A DNA stretch of 64,000 nt from Chitinophaga filiformis (GCF_900102545.1 NZ_FNBN01000007.1:181247-245246); one strand, 5' to 3'; counted from the first letter of the stretch, positions 27,801 to 36,757 are shown. Notes: generated from the sequence alone by a model not told the origin. Made by a program: numbers and translations.

Positions 27801-27933
27801 CCGCCTGTACGGTCACGCCGGGTAAAGGCGTCTTGCCCTGACGACTGGTAACAGTACCCTGATAGAGCTTTTGTTGTGCTACGGCCAGTATGCTGAACAG
27901 CAGCATAGGTAAGAGGTAGAATAATCTTTTCAT
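24853..27933 (-). CDS. SusC/RagA TonB-linked outer membrane transporter
   Basis: A 1026-residue TonB-dependent transporter for oligosaccharides. After the signal peptide come the carboxypeptidase-regulatory-like domain (TVTSRQGKTPLPGVTVQAG), the SusC signature in the plug (LQGRVPGVMITSDGAPNSAA and NDIESIQVLKDASSATIYGS), and a 22-strand barrel ending in an aromatic residue (GLNLSF). The plug region has no oddities. It lies 40 bases after the fructokinase gene and 21 before susD, so all are on one transcript. Fructan uptake is inferred from the operon. Confidence 0.96.
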   Translation of the reverse strand: MKRLFYLLPMLLFSILAVAQQKLYQGTVTSRQGKTPLPGVTVQAGKSNAITDNAGHFSINAAPGETLTFTYLGMKPTTQEVPANTSVLSIELEENATDLNQIVVTGYQTQKKADLTGAVAVVNVAEIKDIPLGNPLKALQGRVPGVMITSDGAPNSAATVRIRGIGTLGNNDPLYVIDGIPTKRGLQELNQNDIESIQVLKDASSATIYGSRAANGVIIVTTKKAKKGFSKINVDASSSLQYYSTKLKTLNTEGRGRAYWQAAVNDHSDPNNNQIYQYDWNGDYNNPVLNKIVLPEYIDAAKTMKPADTYWYDEIAQTSLLQNYNISLTNGGEKGNSFFSVGMYNNKGIVRDTRQQKLTARFNTDYSFFKGRLKMGENLSATYIKDALVPATDILFAALVQQPVVPVHSVDGGWGGPAPGMTDRQNPVRLIEDNKQNKSQFVRLFGNAYADLEIIPRLHFKSSFGIDYNGTFQRVLRKSYTSGFLSDKTNQVNTSQDYNGNWVWQNTLSYNVALKKHRVDFLLGEEQIKYMAQNFFASRQGYALENIDYAYIDAGTTQKDNGGSGSGYTLLSYFGKANYVYDNKYLASVTLRRDGSSRFGKENRFGTFPAFSLGWRISEEGAVKSALPFISDLKLRAGWGRSGNQEIVNNATYTLYSAIYGIDPTWDFDSGSAYDLNGSGTGQLPSGYTLIRQGNTALKWESTKEMNLGVDFGLMDNHISGSVDYFIKKTSDILINPAYLAVIGEGGSRYVNGASMENKGLEAFVTYSGDVAPGLTLTMTGNVATYRNRITYLPDEVLTSYPGNGQDKTILGRSINSTFGYVADGIFRSQEEVDAHANQIGKGVGRIRYKDLNGDKEINDKDRDYIGKGDPDFTYGLNVSLEYKHFDLSFFLQGVQGIQVYNTYKTYTDFASIWTGTNWGDRTLDAWTPQHTNTSIPALTLVDRNNENRTSTYFLESGSYLKLRNIQLGYSFRHLFSRQLQTARVYLQGSNLFTVKSKSFTATDPENPNNAYPIPVIGTVGLNLSF

Positions 27934-27973
27934 AATTGGAATTTTAGCTGATTGTGAAAATTGGTGGAATGCA

Positions 27974-28891
27974 TTATTGTCCCGTGCTGACGTGTTCTTT
28001 CTTCCTGATGATCATGTCTGTTATTTCCTGCGGATCGTATTCCGGACAGCCTCCCGGTCTCGATGCTACCAATGCTCCGAGTGCATTGGCATACGCAAGA
28101 CTGTATGCCGGTGTGTAACCCCGGATCTGTGAAGTAAGGAATCCCGCCAGGAAAGCGTCGCCACTACCGATTGTATCTGCTACTTTCACAGGCTGTCCTT
28201 CCTGGTAATAAAATTGTCCCTGTATATAACCCATACATCCTTTGCTGCCCAGCGTTACGATGATGGTAGTAATATTGAATCGTTCTGAAAGGGCCTGTAT
28301 CCGCTCTTCCGCTGTTCCTGCGTTATTGTACCAGGAGGAGATCAGTTCCAGTTCGCCGATATTCAGCTTTAACAGATCACAACTAAACAGCAACCACTCC
28401 AGTGTTTCTTTCGTGTAATAAGGAGCGCGCAGGTTGATGTCCAGTACCTTGGTGGCACGCGATTGCAACGCCTTTTCCAGTGTATTGCGGGATACATCAT
28501 TCCTTGCCAGCAGACTGCCATATACAAGGTATTGCAGCTCATCATTCCGAAGCATTGCTTCCAGCGCCGCATCCCAGCTGATATGATCCCAGGCAACCGG
28601 GTATACGATATCATACTGCATATCCAGTTTCTCATCCATACGGGCATACACCTTACCTGTGTCATATCTGTTGTCGCGCTGAATAAGATCAGTAGCAAGG
28701 CCGCGCTGCTGCATGATGTCCAGCAAACGTTGTCCGTGGTTGTCATTCCCTATCCTCGATACCAATACTACCCGCTGCGAGTGTTTATGCAGATGATAGG
28801 CCACGTTCAGTGGAGCGCCTCCCGGCAATTCCTGCTCCGGTAATATATCCCACAGGATCTCTCCCAGGCTCACGATGTTATAGTTTGTCAT
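27974..28891 (-). CDS. Fructokinase (PfkB family)
   Basis: A 305-residue cytoplasmic sugar kinase, expected to convert fructose to fructose-6-phosphate with ATP. The N-terminal GGAPLNVAYHL and C-terminal DTIGSGDAFLAGF signatures of the PfkB family are intact; Asp245 is the catalytic base. GEILWDILPE at the start is typical of bacterial fructokinases. It sits inside the fructan operon, 28 bases after the MFS porter and 40 before susC, which is the standard order seen in Bacteroidota fructan loci. Confidence 0.93.
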   Translation of the reverse strand: MTNYNIVSLGEILWDILPEQELPGGAPLNVAYHLHKHSQRVVLVSRIGNDNHGQRLLDIMQQRGLATDLIQRDNRYDTGKVYARMDEKLDMQYDIVYPVAWDHISWDAALEAMLRNDELQYLVYGSLLARNDVSRNTLEKALQSRATKVLDINLRAPYYTKETLEWLLFSCDLLKLNIGELELISSWYNNAGTAEERIQALSERFNITTIIVTLGSKGCMGYIQGQFYYQEGQPVKVADTIGSGDAFLAGFLTSQIRGYTPAYSLAYANALGALVASRPGGCPEYDPQEITDMIIRKKEHVSTGQ

Positions 28892-28919
28892 AGCTGTAAT
28901 CAGAGTTTGATAAAATCAT

Positions 28920-30248
28920 TTAGTGTACCACCATGGTCATCTCGATCTCTTCCAGTGTCCTGCCTTTCGTTTCAGGCATCCAGCGGAGTACGAACACCAG
29001 CTGCAACACCATCATCACGCAGAAGAAAAGGAAGATATGTCCGCCCCCGATGCGACTGGCCAGGTAAGGAAACGTGAAAGCAATGACAGCCGCCATGATC
29101 CAGTGCGTAAAGCTGCCCAGTGTTTGTCCCTTGGCGCGTACCTGGTTAGGGAAGATCTCTGAGATGAATACCCAGATCACCGCCCCCTGGGAGAAGGCAA
29201 AGAATGCGATGTAAATAAGGAGATAAGACACGACAGCAATACCGCCGATATGCATATAGAAAGACACTGCCACCAGTCCCAGTGTAGCAATCAGCCCGAT
29301 GGTGCCTATCAGCATCAGCTGACGCCGGCCTATCCTGTCTATGAAGCGGATAGCAGTTAAAGTGAAAATGAAATTGACGATACCGATACCTACCGTAGAA
29401 AGCAGTGAAGACCCCTCGCCCAGACCAGACATTTCGAAAATACGAGGCGCATAATAGATGATGGCATTAATGCCAGATACCTGGTTGAACATGGCAAACA
29501 ATACCGCCAGCATTACTGGTGTATTATACTTTGCCGTAAACAGCTTTTCACTTTGTACCTGGCTGACCTGTACCTGTTGCGACTGCCGGATGGTATCGAT
29601 ATCAGCCTGATAACCTTCCGGGTTGATTACCTTCAGGGTGGCAATAGCGGCTGGCTCCCTTAGGCCATTGATCAACAGCCAGCGGGGACTCTCAGGCACC
29701 CACTTCAGCAACACGAGGAACAAACCTGCAGGTACCGCCTGTACGCCCAGCATCAACCGCCAGGAGCTGTCGCCTGCCATACCGATCAGGTAATTGGACA
29801 GGTAAGATACCAGGATGCCGAGCACCACATTAAACTGGAAGAGGGCCACCATACGTCCCCGGTACTTTGCCGGCGATACCTCGGAGATATAAATAGGAGC
29901 CGTTACCGAAGATGCCCCTACTCCCAGTCCTCCAATAAAACGGCATAAGAGGAAAAGATACCAGTTGGTGGCCAGGGCGGTCCCAATGGCAGAGAAGAGG
30001 TAAATGGCTGCTACCAGTAAGAGCGTTGACCTCCTTCCCAGTCTGTCGGAAGGAATACTGCCTCCCAGGGCGCCGAATACCGTCCCTATTAAAGCAATAG
30101 ATACCGTAAACCCATGTTGCACTTCCGATAAACCCCAGTATTGCTGAATAGACTGCTCAGCACCCGAAATAACAGCGGTATCAAAACCGAAGAGGAAACC
30201 ACCCAGGGCCACCACAAAAGCCCAGAAAAACACCGTTTTATTAGTCAT
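28920..30248 (-). CDS. MFS sugar porter (fructose/H+ symporter type)
   Basis: A 442-residue inner membrane transporter of the sugar porter family with twelve predicted helices. Family signatures: GFLFGFDTAVISGAEQ in helix 1, DRLGRRSTLL after helix 2, RFIGGLGVGASSVTAPIYIS, PESPRWLLI after helix 6, DRIGRRQLML, and PETKGRTLEEIE at the C-terminus. The first gene of the fructan operon, it likely brings free fructose into the cytoplasm for the kinase encoded next. An in-frame TTG eight codons upstream is rejected; ATG at 30248 gives MTNKTVFFW. Confidence 0.93.
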   Translation of the reverse strand: MTNKTVFFWAFVVALGGFLFGFDTAVISGAEQSIQQYWGLSEVQHGFTVSIALIGTVFGALGGSIPSDRLGRRSTLLLVAAIYLFSAIGTALATNWYLFLLCRFIGGLGVGASSVTAPIYISEVSPAKYRGRMVALFQFNVVLGILVSYLSNYLIGMAGDSSWRLMLGVQAVPAGLFLVLLKWVPESPRWLLINGLREPAAIATLKVINPEGYQADIDTIRQSQQVQVSQVQSEKLFTAKYNTPVMLAVLFAMFNQVSGINAIIYYAPRIFEMSGLGEGSSLLSTVGIGIVNFIFTLTAIRFIDRIGRRQLMLIGTIGLIATLGLVAVSFYMHIGGIAVVSYLLIYIAFFAFSQGAVIWVFISEIFPNQVRAKGQTLGSFTHWIMAAVIAFTFPYLASRIGGGHIFLFFCVMMVLQLVFVLRWMPETKGRTLEEIEMTMVVH

Positions 30249-30269
30249 AACGCAGAATCGTTTATGACC

Positions 30270-30277
30270 CAAACCTA
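30270..30277 (-). promoter_or_regulatory. Likely -7 element of the fructan operon promoter
   Basis: On the minus strand TAGGTTTG is a perfect TAnnTTTG match, 22 bases before the ATG of the porter. No TTG lies at the -33 position, which fits a promoter that needs an activator such as the divergent hybrid regulator. Confidence 0.4.
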
Positions 30278-30326
30278 CTCAATCACTCATGCCAGCCCTT
30301 ACGACTCCGTCTCCATTACTATCAAA

Positions 30327-30357
30327 TTTGTAACTTCTCTAAAAAACTATAATTTTA
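30327..30357 (+). promoter_or_regulatory. Likely promoter of the hybrid regulator gene
   Basis: TTTG at 30327-30330, a 19-base spacer, and TAATTTTA at 30350-30357 (one mismatch to TAnnTTTG). An ATAATT/AATTAT inverted repeat at 30349-30364 overlaps it and could be an operator. Confidence 0.35.
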
Positions 30358-30436
30358 TAATTATCAGCTACTTAAATAATTCAAGAATAAAGATCAATAC
30401 CTAATCATTTCGTTTTTGTATCATTGTTTTTAGATA

Positions 30437-33238
30437 TTGAAACATTCCACCGTTAAAAAACTGTCCACGTTGTCAGCCAGCTTTACAAGACATATCTATA
30501 TTTTTCTGCTCTCAGCCATTTTATGCAGTCTGGGTTGCCGCCGTGAAGCGGAACCAAAATACCGTATCGGCTTCTCCCAGTGTACAGGCAATGACGACTG
30601 GCGACGGAACATGCTCACAGAAATGAAAAGGGAGCTATTCTACCATCCTGAAATGAAACTATTATATAAGGATGCAGCGAGCAGCAGCCCCCGGCAGGTG
30701 GCACAGATCCGGGAATTGCTGAAAGAGAAGATCGATATCCTGCTGGTATCTCCCAATGAAGCAGTCCCCCTGGCGCCCATTATCGCAGAAGTATATGCCC
30801 AGGGTATCCCGGTGATCATCCTTGACCGTAAAGCCGCTACCGACTCATTTACTGCCTATATAGGAGGCGATAACCGTAATATCGGCAAACAGGCAGCCGA
30901 GTACATTGCCGCCCAGTTACACGGGAATGGACGCATTATAGAAGTAACCGGACTACGGGGCTCATCCCCTACCGTGGAAAGGCATGAAGGGTTTCGTACG
31001 GCGCTCACCCAATACCCCGGCCTGCAGCTGATCACCACCATGGAAGGAAGCTGGGTAGCCGATAAAACAAAGGAAGCCGCCGCCAGGAATGATGCCGCCA
31101 TCCGCCAGGCCAATATCATCTTCGCACAGAACGACGTCATGGCTTATGCCATGTATCAATATTGCCGGGATAAGGGTATTTCCAATATCAGGTTCATAGG
31201 AGTCGATGCCTCTCCTTACCCGGATGCCGGCATTGACCTGGTATCGCGTGGTGTGCTGAGCGCCTCCCTGCTGTACCCCAGTGGCGGTAAGGAAGCCATC
31301 AGCATGGCTGCCGGTATCCTGGCAGGTAAAAAGCCTCCCCGGAATACGCTGTTACAAACAGTATTGATCGACAGCACCAACGTAAAACTGATGCGCCTCC
31401 AGATCGACAAGATACAGGTGCAGCACCAGGAAATTGAACAGCAGCAGTCCCTCCTGCAGGAGCAACGCCGCCTGTACCAGGACCAGCAACACCTCCTGCG
31501 TATTGTGGCCACCTCCCTTTGTATGGCCTTCCTCTTAGGGATCGTGTTGTTCTTCATCCTGCGCACCAACCGGCGTATCAATCACCAGCTGAAACAGCAG
31601 CGCGACGAGATACTTCAGCAACGCGACCAACTGGTAGAAATGACCAGTAAAGCAGAAAAGGCTACTGAAGCAAAGTTTGCCTTCTTCACCAATCTCTCAC
31701 ACGAATTCCGGACACCGCTCACCCTCATACAGGCGCCCCTGGAAAATCTCCTGGCAGGAAGACAACTATCGTCCGTCCAGAAACAGCAACTGGAACTGAT
31801 GCGCAGGAATGTGGTCCGCCTCATGCGACTCGTAAACCAGCTCCTGGAATTCCGCAGAATAGAAAGCGGCAAACTGCAGTTAAAGGTTTCTGAGAATGAG
31901 CTTTCCGTTTTCGTCACCGAGATCATGGAAGCATTCAAGGGTATCGCCGTGAAGAAGCATATCGACTTTCGCCTGATCAGTCGCCAGCCAGGAATCAAAG
32001 CATGGCTGGACCAGCGCCTCTTTGACCGCGTGTTATATAACCTGCTGTCCAATGCCTTTAAATTCACATCAGACTACGGCAAGGTGCATATATACATGGA
32101 GCTGTCCGGCAACAGCGAAGAGGCCATCTTACGCATTGAAGACGACGGTGCCGGCATGGACGAGAATACCCTCATGCATGCCTTCGAACTCTTCTATCAA
32201 AGCAGGGAAAGCGAACATAAAGGCACCGGCATCGGACTCGCCCTCAGTAGAGAGATCATCCAACTACACCATGGCAATATCTCCGTGAAAAGTAAAAAAG
32301 GCGCCGGTACTACGTTCACCATCACCTTACCTGCTACCAGCGCACCATTCGCACCCGAAGAGATCCAGCAGGAAGAAGAACATATCAATGTGATCAATGA
32401 ATCTCTCCACAACTATGTAGAGGAACTGGAAAATATGGGTCCTGTAACCACTGTAACTATTTCCCGTCAGGAACAATCTCATTCCCTCCTCATCATAGAA
32501 GATCATCCGGACCTGAACAGCTTTCTGGCAGGTTATCTCAGCGAAAGTTATGAAGTATTCCATGCCAGCAATGGAGAAGAAGGATTACAACTGGCATTCC
32601 GCCACATCCCCGATATCATTATCTGTGATATCATGCTGCCGGGCATAGATGGCATTAAAGTGCTGGAAACAATAAAGAAGGATATCAGGACCTCCCATAT
32701 TCCTGTCATCCTTTTAAGCGCGAATAACAGTGAGGAACAGCGGATCAGGGGTATGCAACATAAAGCGGATGCCTATATCAGCAAACCATTCAATATGCAA
32801 TACCTGAAAGAGAGTATTGCCAGTACGCTCAGTAACCGCGCACTGTTGAAAGATCACTATATCACAGAACCGGAAACAAGGGTGCATTCCGTTCAATCCA
32901 ATAAACCAGATAGAAAATTTGTCAATGATTTCACCGCAATCGTAGAAGAAAACCTGGGGAACGATCAGTTTAATGTGGAAGATATCTGTACGCAGCTGTC
33001 CATCTCTAAAATGCAGTTATACCGCAAAGTAAAACAACTGCTGGATTGTAATGTGAATGATTTTATATTGGATGCAAGGGTAAAGAAAGCGAAGTATCTG
33101 CTGGTGAATTCACAGTCATCCATTTCGGAAATAGCGTACACCTGTGGATTCTCTTCTCCTGCTTATTTCTCAACGGTCTTTAAAGCCAGAGCACAGCAGA
33201 CGCCAAAGGCGTTCAGGGAACAGGCGTTGAATACGTAA
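30437..33238 (+). CDS. Hybrid two-component regulator (HTCS) with periplasmic sugar-binding domain
   Basis: A 933-residue one-protein two-component system. In order: N-terminal membrane or lipobox-like segment (LLSAILCSLGC, residues 24-34); a LacI/ribose-binding-like periplasmic domain (42-312); a Gln-rich coiled coil (322-354); one membrane helix (about 356-376); HisKA with His422 in NLSHEFRTPLT; ATPase boxes NLLSNAFKFT, DDGAGMD and GTGIGLALS; a receiver with Asp731 (IICDIMLPGIDG) and Lys783; and an AraC HTH at about 845-933. The sensor domain type matches the Bacteroides thetaiotaomicron regulator BT1754, which binds fructose. The start must be TTG at 30437: a TAG stop lies two codons upstream and no ATG is near. 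Divergent from the operon it likely activates. Confidence 0.93.
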   Translation: MKHSTVKKLSTLSASFTRHIYIFLLSAILCSLGCRREAEPKYRIGFSQCTGNDDWRRNMLTEMKRELFYHPEMKLLYKDAASSSPRQVAQIRELLKEKIDILLVSPNEAVPLAPIIAEVYAQGIPVIILDRKAATDSFTAYIGGDNRNIGKQAAEYIAAQLHGNGRIIEVTGLRGSSPTVERHEGFRTALTQYPGLQLITTMEGSWVADKTKEAAARNDAAIRQANIIFAQNDVMAYAMYQYCRDKGISNIRFIGVDASPYPDAGIDLVSRGVLSASLLYPSGGKEAISMAAGILAGKKPPRNTLLQTVLIDSTNVKLMRLQIDKIQVQHQEIEQQQSLLQEQRRLYQDQQHLLRIVATSLCMAFLLGIVLFFILRTNRRINHQLKQQRDEILQQRDQLVEMTSKAEKATEAKFAFFTNLSHEFRTPLTLIQAPLENLLAGRQLSSVQKQQLELMRRNVVRLMRLVNQLLEFRRIESGKLQLKVSENELSVFVTEIMEAFKGIAVKKHIDFRLISRQPGIKAWLDQRLFDRVLYNLLSNAFKFTSDYGKVHIYMELSGNSEEAILRIEDDGAGMDENTLMHAFELFYQSRESEHKGTGIGLALSREIIQLHHGNISVKSKKGAGTTFTITLPATSAPFAPEEIQQEEEHINVINESLHNYVEELENMGPVTTVTISRQEQSHSLLIIEDHPDLNSFLAGYLSESYEVFHASNGEEGLQLAFRHIPDIIICDIMLPGIDGIKVLETIKKDIRTSHIPVILLSANNSEEQRIRGMQHKADAYISKPFNMQYLKESIASTLSNRALLKDHYITEPETRVHSVQSNKPDRKFVNDFTAIVEENLGNDQFNVEDICTQLSISKMQLYRKVKQLLDCNVNDFILDARVKKAKYLLVNSQSSISEIAYTCGFSSPAYFSTVFKARAQQTPKAFREQALNT

Positions 33239-33257
33239 TGTATTTACCGCATAATTG

Positions 33258-33670
33258 GTGTTCCCGGGGTTATCACCCCGGGCTACAAACAATAAGACCC
33301 CTGCCGGGGTCTAATGCAGCGATTGATCGGTATTGATAATAACCTATTTCCGGGGTTATCACCCCGGGCTATAAACAATAAGACCCCTGCCGGGGTCTAA
33401 TGCAGTGAATGATCGGTATTGATAATAACCTATTTCCGGGGTTGTCTCCCCGGGCTACAAACAATAAGACCCCTACCGGGGTCTAATGCAGCGATTGATC
33501 GGTATTGATAATAACCTATTTCCGGGGTTATCACCCCGGGCTACAAACAATAAGACCCCTACCGGGATCTAATGCAGCGAATGATCGGTATTGATAATAA
33601 CCTATTTCCGGGGTTGTCACCCCGGGCTATAAACAATAAGACCCCTGCCGGGGTCTAATGTAGCGAATGA
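33258..33670. repeat. Five-copy 86-bp REP-like tandem array
   Basis: The anchor CCGGGG recurs at 33264, 33350, 33436, 33522 and 33608, exactly 86 bases apart; the last unit is cut short. Each unit holds two GC-rich inverted repeats (CCGGGGTTATCACCCCGG, and GACCCCTGCCGGGGTC) separated by CTACAAACAATAA. Units differ by few bases. The array fills the gap between the convergent regulator and PfkB genes. Confidence 0.95.
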
Positions 33671-33671
33671 A

Positions 33672-34565
33672 TTACAGCTCAGCAAACACCTTCTCCCTGC
33701 TCGCCGCCAGCAAATCCAGCACATCTTCTTTTGTACCTGTAAAGGGCCCGGAAGACTCAATCTTCAACGTAGCCATGGCAGCTGCAAATTCTCCTGCTTC
33801 CTGCAGTGTAGCACCTTTTATACGCTGGGATAAATACCCCGCCATATAAGTATCACCGCAACCTGTAGCATCGATCACAACAGTCGGCACATACGCAGGA
33901 ATATGATGGAACACACCATTTGCATAGATAACAGAACCCATACTACCCAAAGTGATCACTACTTCCTTCACACCCCATTCTGCCAGCACCTTCGCCCCCT
34001 TACGCACATCCTTCAGACCAGTCAGTACCTCCATCTCATGCTCATTCGCCTTCAGCGTATGTATATACTTCAACGCTTCCTGTTTTGCAGGCCAGTCGAT
34101 CGCATGTACATTGTGGTTCTCTACCTTACGCAGATATCCCTGCACATCGAGCGCAACCTTTCCACGTTCAGACAATGATTTAATTAATTCTACCGGAATA
34201 TCATCGGCCAGTAAAGGGCCTAAGTGAAAGAAACGGGCATCAGTATGTGATAATGCCTCAATAGAAAACGGATCTGCTTTCTGCAACACCCGCTGTGTAC
34301 GATGATCCTGGTTTTCAGAATAAATATTCTCAAAATAAACAGTATGCCTGCTCGGTACCACATCCACTTCAATACCCTTCGCACGTAACTCCGCAACTGA
34401 ATTCATTTCACTTTCTGCAAGCCCTGTTACCAGTCTATACTTAACATCCATATGACGGACTGCATTGGAAAAGTAGAAAGAAGTGCCTCCTGCCATATGC
34501 ACCACAGATTTTGTGGTTACTACCTTATCCAACGTGATATGCCCTACGCAACAAATATCGTACAT
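33672..34565 (-). CDS. PfkB family carbohydrate/nucleoside kinase
   Basis: A 297-residue ribokinase-fold kinase distinct from the fructokinase of the adjacent locus. The N-terminal signature is MAGGTSFYFSNAVRH and the C-terminal one DATGCGDTYMAGY with catalytic Asp238. The substrate cannot be assigned; the GGTSFYFS block and the Asp-rich start are shared with inositol/ribose-type kinases. It converges on the regulator gene across the 86-bp repeat array and stands alone. Its ATG is at 34565. Confidence 0.88.
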   Translation of the reverse strand: MYDICCVGHITLDKVVTTKSVVHMAGGTSFYFSNAVRHMDVKYRLVTGLAESEMNSVAELRAKGIEVDVVPSRHTVYFENIYSENQDHRTQRVLQKADPFSIEALSHTDARFFHLGPLLADDIPVELIKSLSERGKVALDVQGYLRKVENHNVHAIDWPAKQEALKYIHTLKANEHEMEVLTGLKDVRKGAKVLAEWGVKEVVITLGSMGSVIYANGVFHHIPAYVPTVVIDATGCGDTYMAGYLSQRIKGATLQEAGEFAAAMATLKIESSGPFTGTKEDVLDLLAASREKVFAEL

Positions 34566-35243
34566 GTACTCTCTTATATGATTATTATACCAACTAATAT
34601 GCTACTAAATAATCGCCAAATATAGCTAATAGAAACCGATCTGCGGCATTATAGTCTGCGGAGGAGAAATATTGATTGATTTTCATCACTTTATAAAATA
34701 TCCTAATCTCCGTTTCGGCTAAAAATTCCCCTTTGTGCATCCTACCCAGGCCAATTTAGTTATTGCAGACGGATGGCAGTGTGCTGATATTATTTCACAG
34801 CGACGGCAAGATTACTGCAGCAACAATAAAATAAAAAAGTATATGTCAGTTAATCATACATTATCTGCAAATCAAATATTGCATAAGCATTATTTCAAAA
34901 TTGTATAAAAGAGCTTGTTGATTTTTCTAAATAATTTATCTACATTCACTTAACCCTTTTTTTTCGTTCAACCAATGTAAAATCTGTCCGTTTCCAATCA
35001 AGTTTCATTCTGTTATTCATTTTTAAAATCGTTTCGTAAGCAGCGTCCAAAAAAACATCTGTTAACATTTAAAACCATTCTTTAAGCAGCGTTTAAGCAG
35101 CGTAAAAAACATCTCTTAAGCATTTTGAACACCATGCTGTAAGCAGCATTTAAGCTGCGTTACATGAACATTCTGTCAAGTATTTTAAACCTTTCTGTAA
35201 GCATTTAAAAGAAACATTCTGTTAATCACTTAAAAAACTCTCT
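34566..35243. other. AT-rich intergenic region with leader repeats
   Basis: No gene is seen here. The right half holds a motif TAAGCAGCGT or close variants at 35037, 35083, 35094, 35140 and 35151, mixed with ACATTCTGTTA-like and CATTTAAAA-like pieces, just before the subtilase gene. Confidence 0.6.
34915..34948 (+). promoter_or_regulatory. Possible promoter of the subtilase gene
   Basis: TTGTTG at 34915-34920, a 20-base spacer and TACATTCA at 34941-34948 (two mismatches to TAnnTTTG). If used, the transcript would have a leader of about 290 bases that contains the TAAGCAGCGT repeats. Confidence 0.25.
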
Positions 35244-36734
35244 ATGAAAAGAAATCAACTCCTTGCCCTAGCAATTCCTATTATGATGTTGATGACCATT
35301 GCCTCTTGTACGAAAGATGACAAGACCCTTCGTGTACGTGAAAACATTCTCGACGACAAACATCAGGACAGAGGCTTTATCATTATCGCCAAAGAAGGTG
35401 CTAAACTTGAAGCTATTTCAGAAAAACTGAGCAAATTACACGTAAGAAAATTCCAACTGAAAACGGCTAACCAGGATCTGGGCCTGATCCGTGTACAAAC
35501 TCCTGATCCCACCTTTCCCGAAAAAGCAAGACAGGTGGCTGATGTAGAATCAGTAGTGGTAGACGTTGTATTGAACTGGAGACTCCCAGGTAAAGTATAC
35601 CGTTCCGACAAGCCTGTGTCATCACCCGGCGCCAGTGCAAAATCCAAATCACTCGCCAGCAACCCTTACAGTTTTCTCCAGTGGGGCCTTCAATCTGTAA
35701 AAGCGCCGGAAGCGTGGGCTAAGGGCTACAAAGGCAGAGGCGCTAAAGTAGCTGTGCTCGATGGTGGTTTCCTGTTGAACAACCCGGAGATAGCCCCTAA
35801 CATTATTCTGACCCATAGCTTCATTGAAGGGGAAGAAGTACAGTATCATGGAGCAGAAGGTTTCAGCCATGGTTCACATGTTGCCGGTACTATTGCTGCG
35901 CTGGATGATGCCGTTGGCGTAGTAGGCGTTGCACCTGAAGTAAAACTGATCCTCGTGAAAGTATTGACTGATGCAGGTTCAGGACCATTCAGTGCCATCA
36001 TCGACGGTATCTTTTATGCCACCAATCACGGTGCAGATGTGGTCAACATGAGCCTTGGCGGAGAGCTGCCACGTAAGACTTACACGGATGACAACGGTAC
36101 TCCCGATGATCCATCCGACGACTATGTAGTAGAATATAACAGGGACATAAAAGACCTGATCAAAGCGATCAACAGGGCCACCCTGTTTGCTACATTAAAC
36201 GGTACCACACTGGTTGCCGCTGCTGGTAATGATGCGTTTAACTATGATGTGGAAAAGAGGTTCATCACCTACCCTGCCGCTGCACTGGGCGTACTGTCTA
36301 TTGCTGCTAATGGTCCGCTGGGCTGGGGTATCAACCAGGATACCACCTTATACAGACCTGCTATCTATACGAACTACGGTAAACAATTTGTTTCATATGC
36401 TGCACCAGGCGGTAACTGGAGCGAACCATTGAACACAACGATCGTTAATGTTGGCGGTGTTGTATTCTATGAGTATGTATTTGATTTCGTCTTCAATATT
36501 GGCTTCTGGGATGAGGCTTCGGGTCAGTTCTCCTATGGCTGGTCTGCCGGCACCAGTATGGCAGCACCGCATGCCAGTGCAGCCATTGCATTGCTGTATG
36601 GTAAACATCCGAACATGAATCCTCTGCTTGTTGATCTGATATTGCGTAAATCATCCGACGACTATGGACAAAAGGGCAAGGATGCTTTCTTCGGTAACGG
36701 ACAGATAAATGCAGGAAAAGCGGTGAAGTACTAA
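35244..36734 (+). CDS. Subtilisin-like serine protease lipoprotein (S8)
   Basis: A 496-residue secreted protease. The lipobox is TIASC with Cys22, so it is likely an outer membrane lipoprotein. Residues 40-115 look like an I9-type propeptide (GFIIIAKEGAKLEAISEKL). The catalytic triad is complete: Asp173 in VAVLDGGF, His212 in GSHVAGTIAA, and Ser438 in GTSMAAPHAS. There is no type IX sorting domain or C-terminal accessory module. It is transcribed alone and ends in a strong terminator. Confidence 0.93.
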   Translation: MKRNQLLALAIPIMMLMTIASCTKDDKTLRVRENILDDKHQDRGFIIIAKEGAKLEAISEKLSKLHVRKFQLKTANQDLGLIRVQTPDPTFPEKARQVADVESVVVDVVLNWRLPGKVYRSDKPVSSPGASAKSKSLASNPYSFLQWGLQSVKAPEAWAKGYKGRGAKVAVLDGGFLLNNPEIAPNIILTHSFIEGEEVQYHGAEGFSHGSHVAGTIAALDDAVGVVGVAPEVKLILVKVLTDAGSGPFSAIIDGIFYATNHGADVVNMSLGGELPRKTYTDDNGTPDDPSDDYVVEYNRDIKDLIKAINRATLFATLNGTTLVAAAGNDAFNYDVEKRFITYPAAALGVLSIAANGPLGWGINQDTTLYRPAIYTNYGKQFVSYAAPGGNWSEPLNTTIVNVGGVVFYEYVFDFVFNIGFWDEASGQFSYGWSAGTSMAAPHASAAIALLYGKHPNMNPLLVDLILRKSSDDYGQKGKDAFFGNGQINAGKAVKY

Positions 36735-36757
36735 TATCATTATTCATATCATGAGAA

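Noticed and set aside
24853..27933. SusC as an Oar-type protein transporter
   Set aside because: The plug signature and the neighbouring SusD gene are those of glycan transporters.
30248..30272. TTG start for the porter eight codons upstream
   Set aside because: The ATG at 30248 is the standard sugar-porter start, and the upstream codons overlap the predicted -7 element.
33258..33670. CRISPR array
   Set aside because: The repeat has no variable spacers; the whole 86-base unit including the part between hairpins is conserved, and no cas genes are present.
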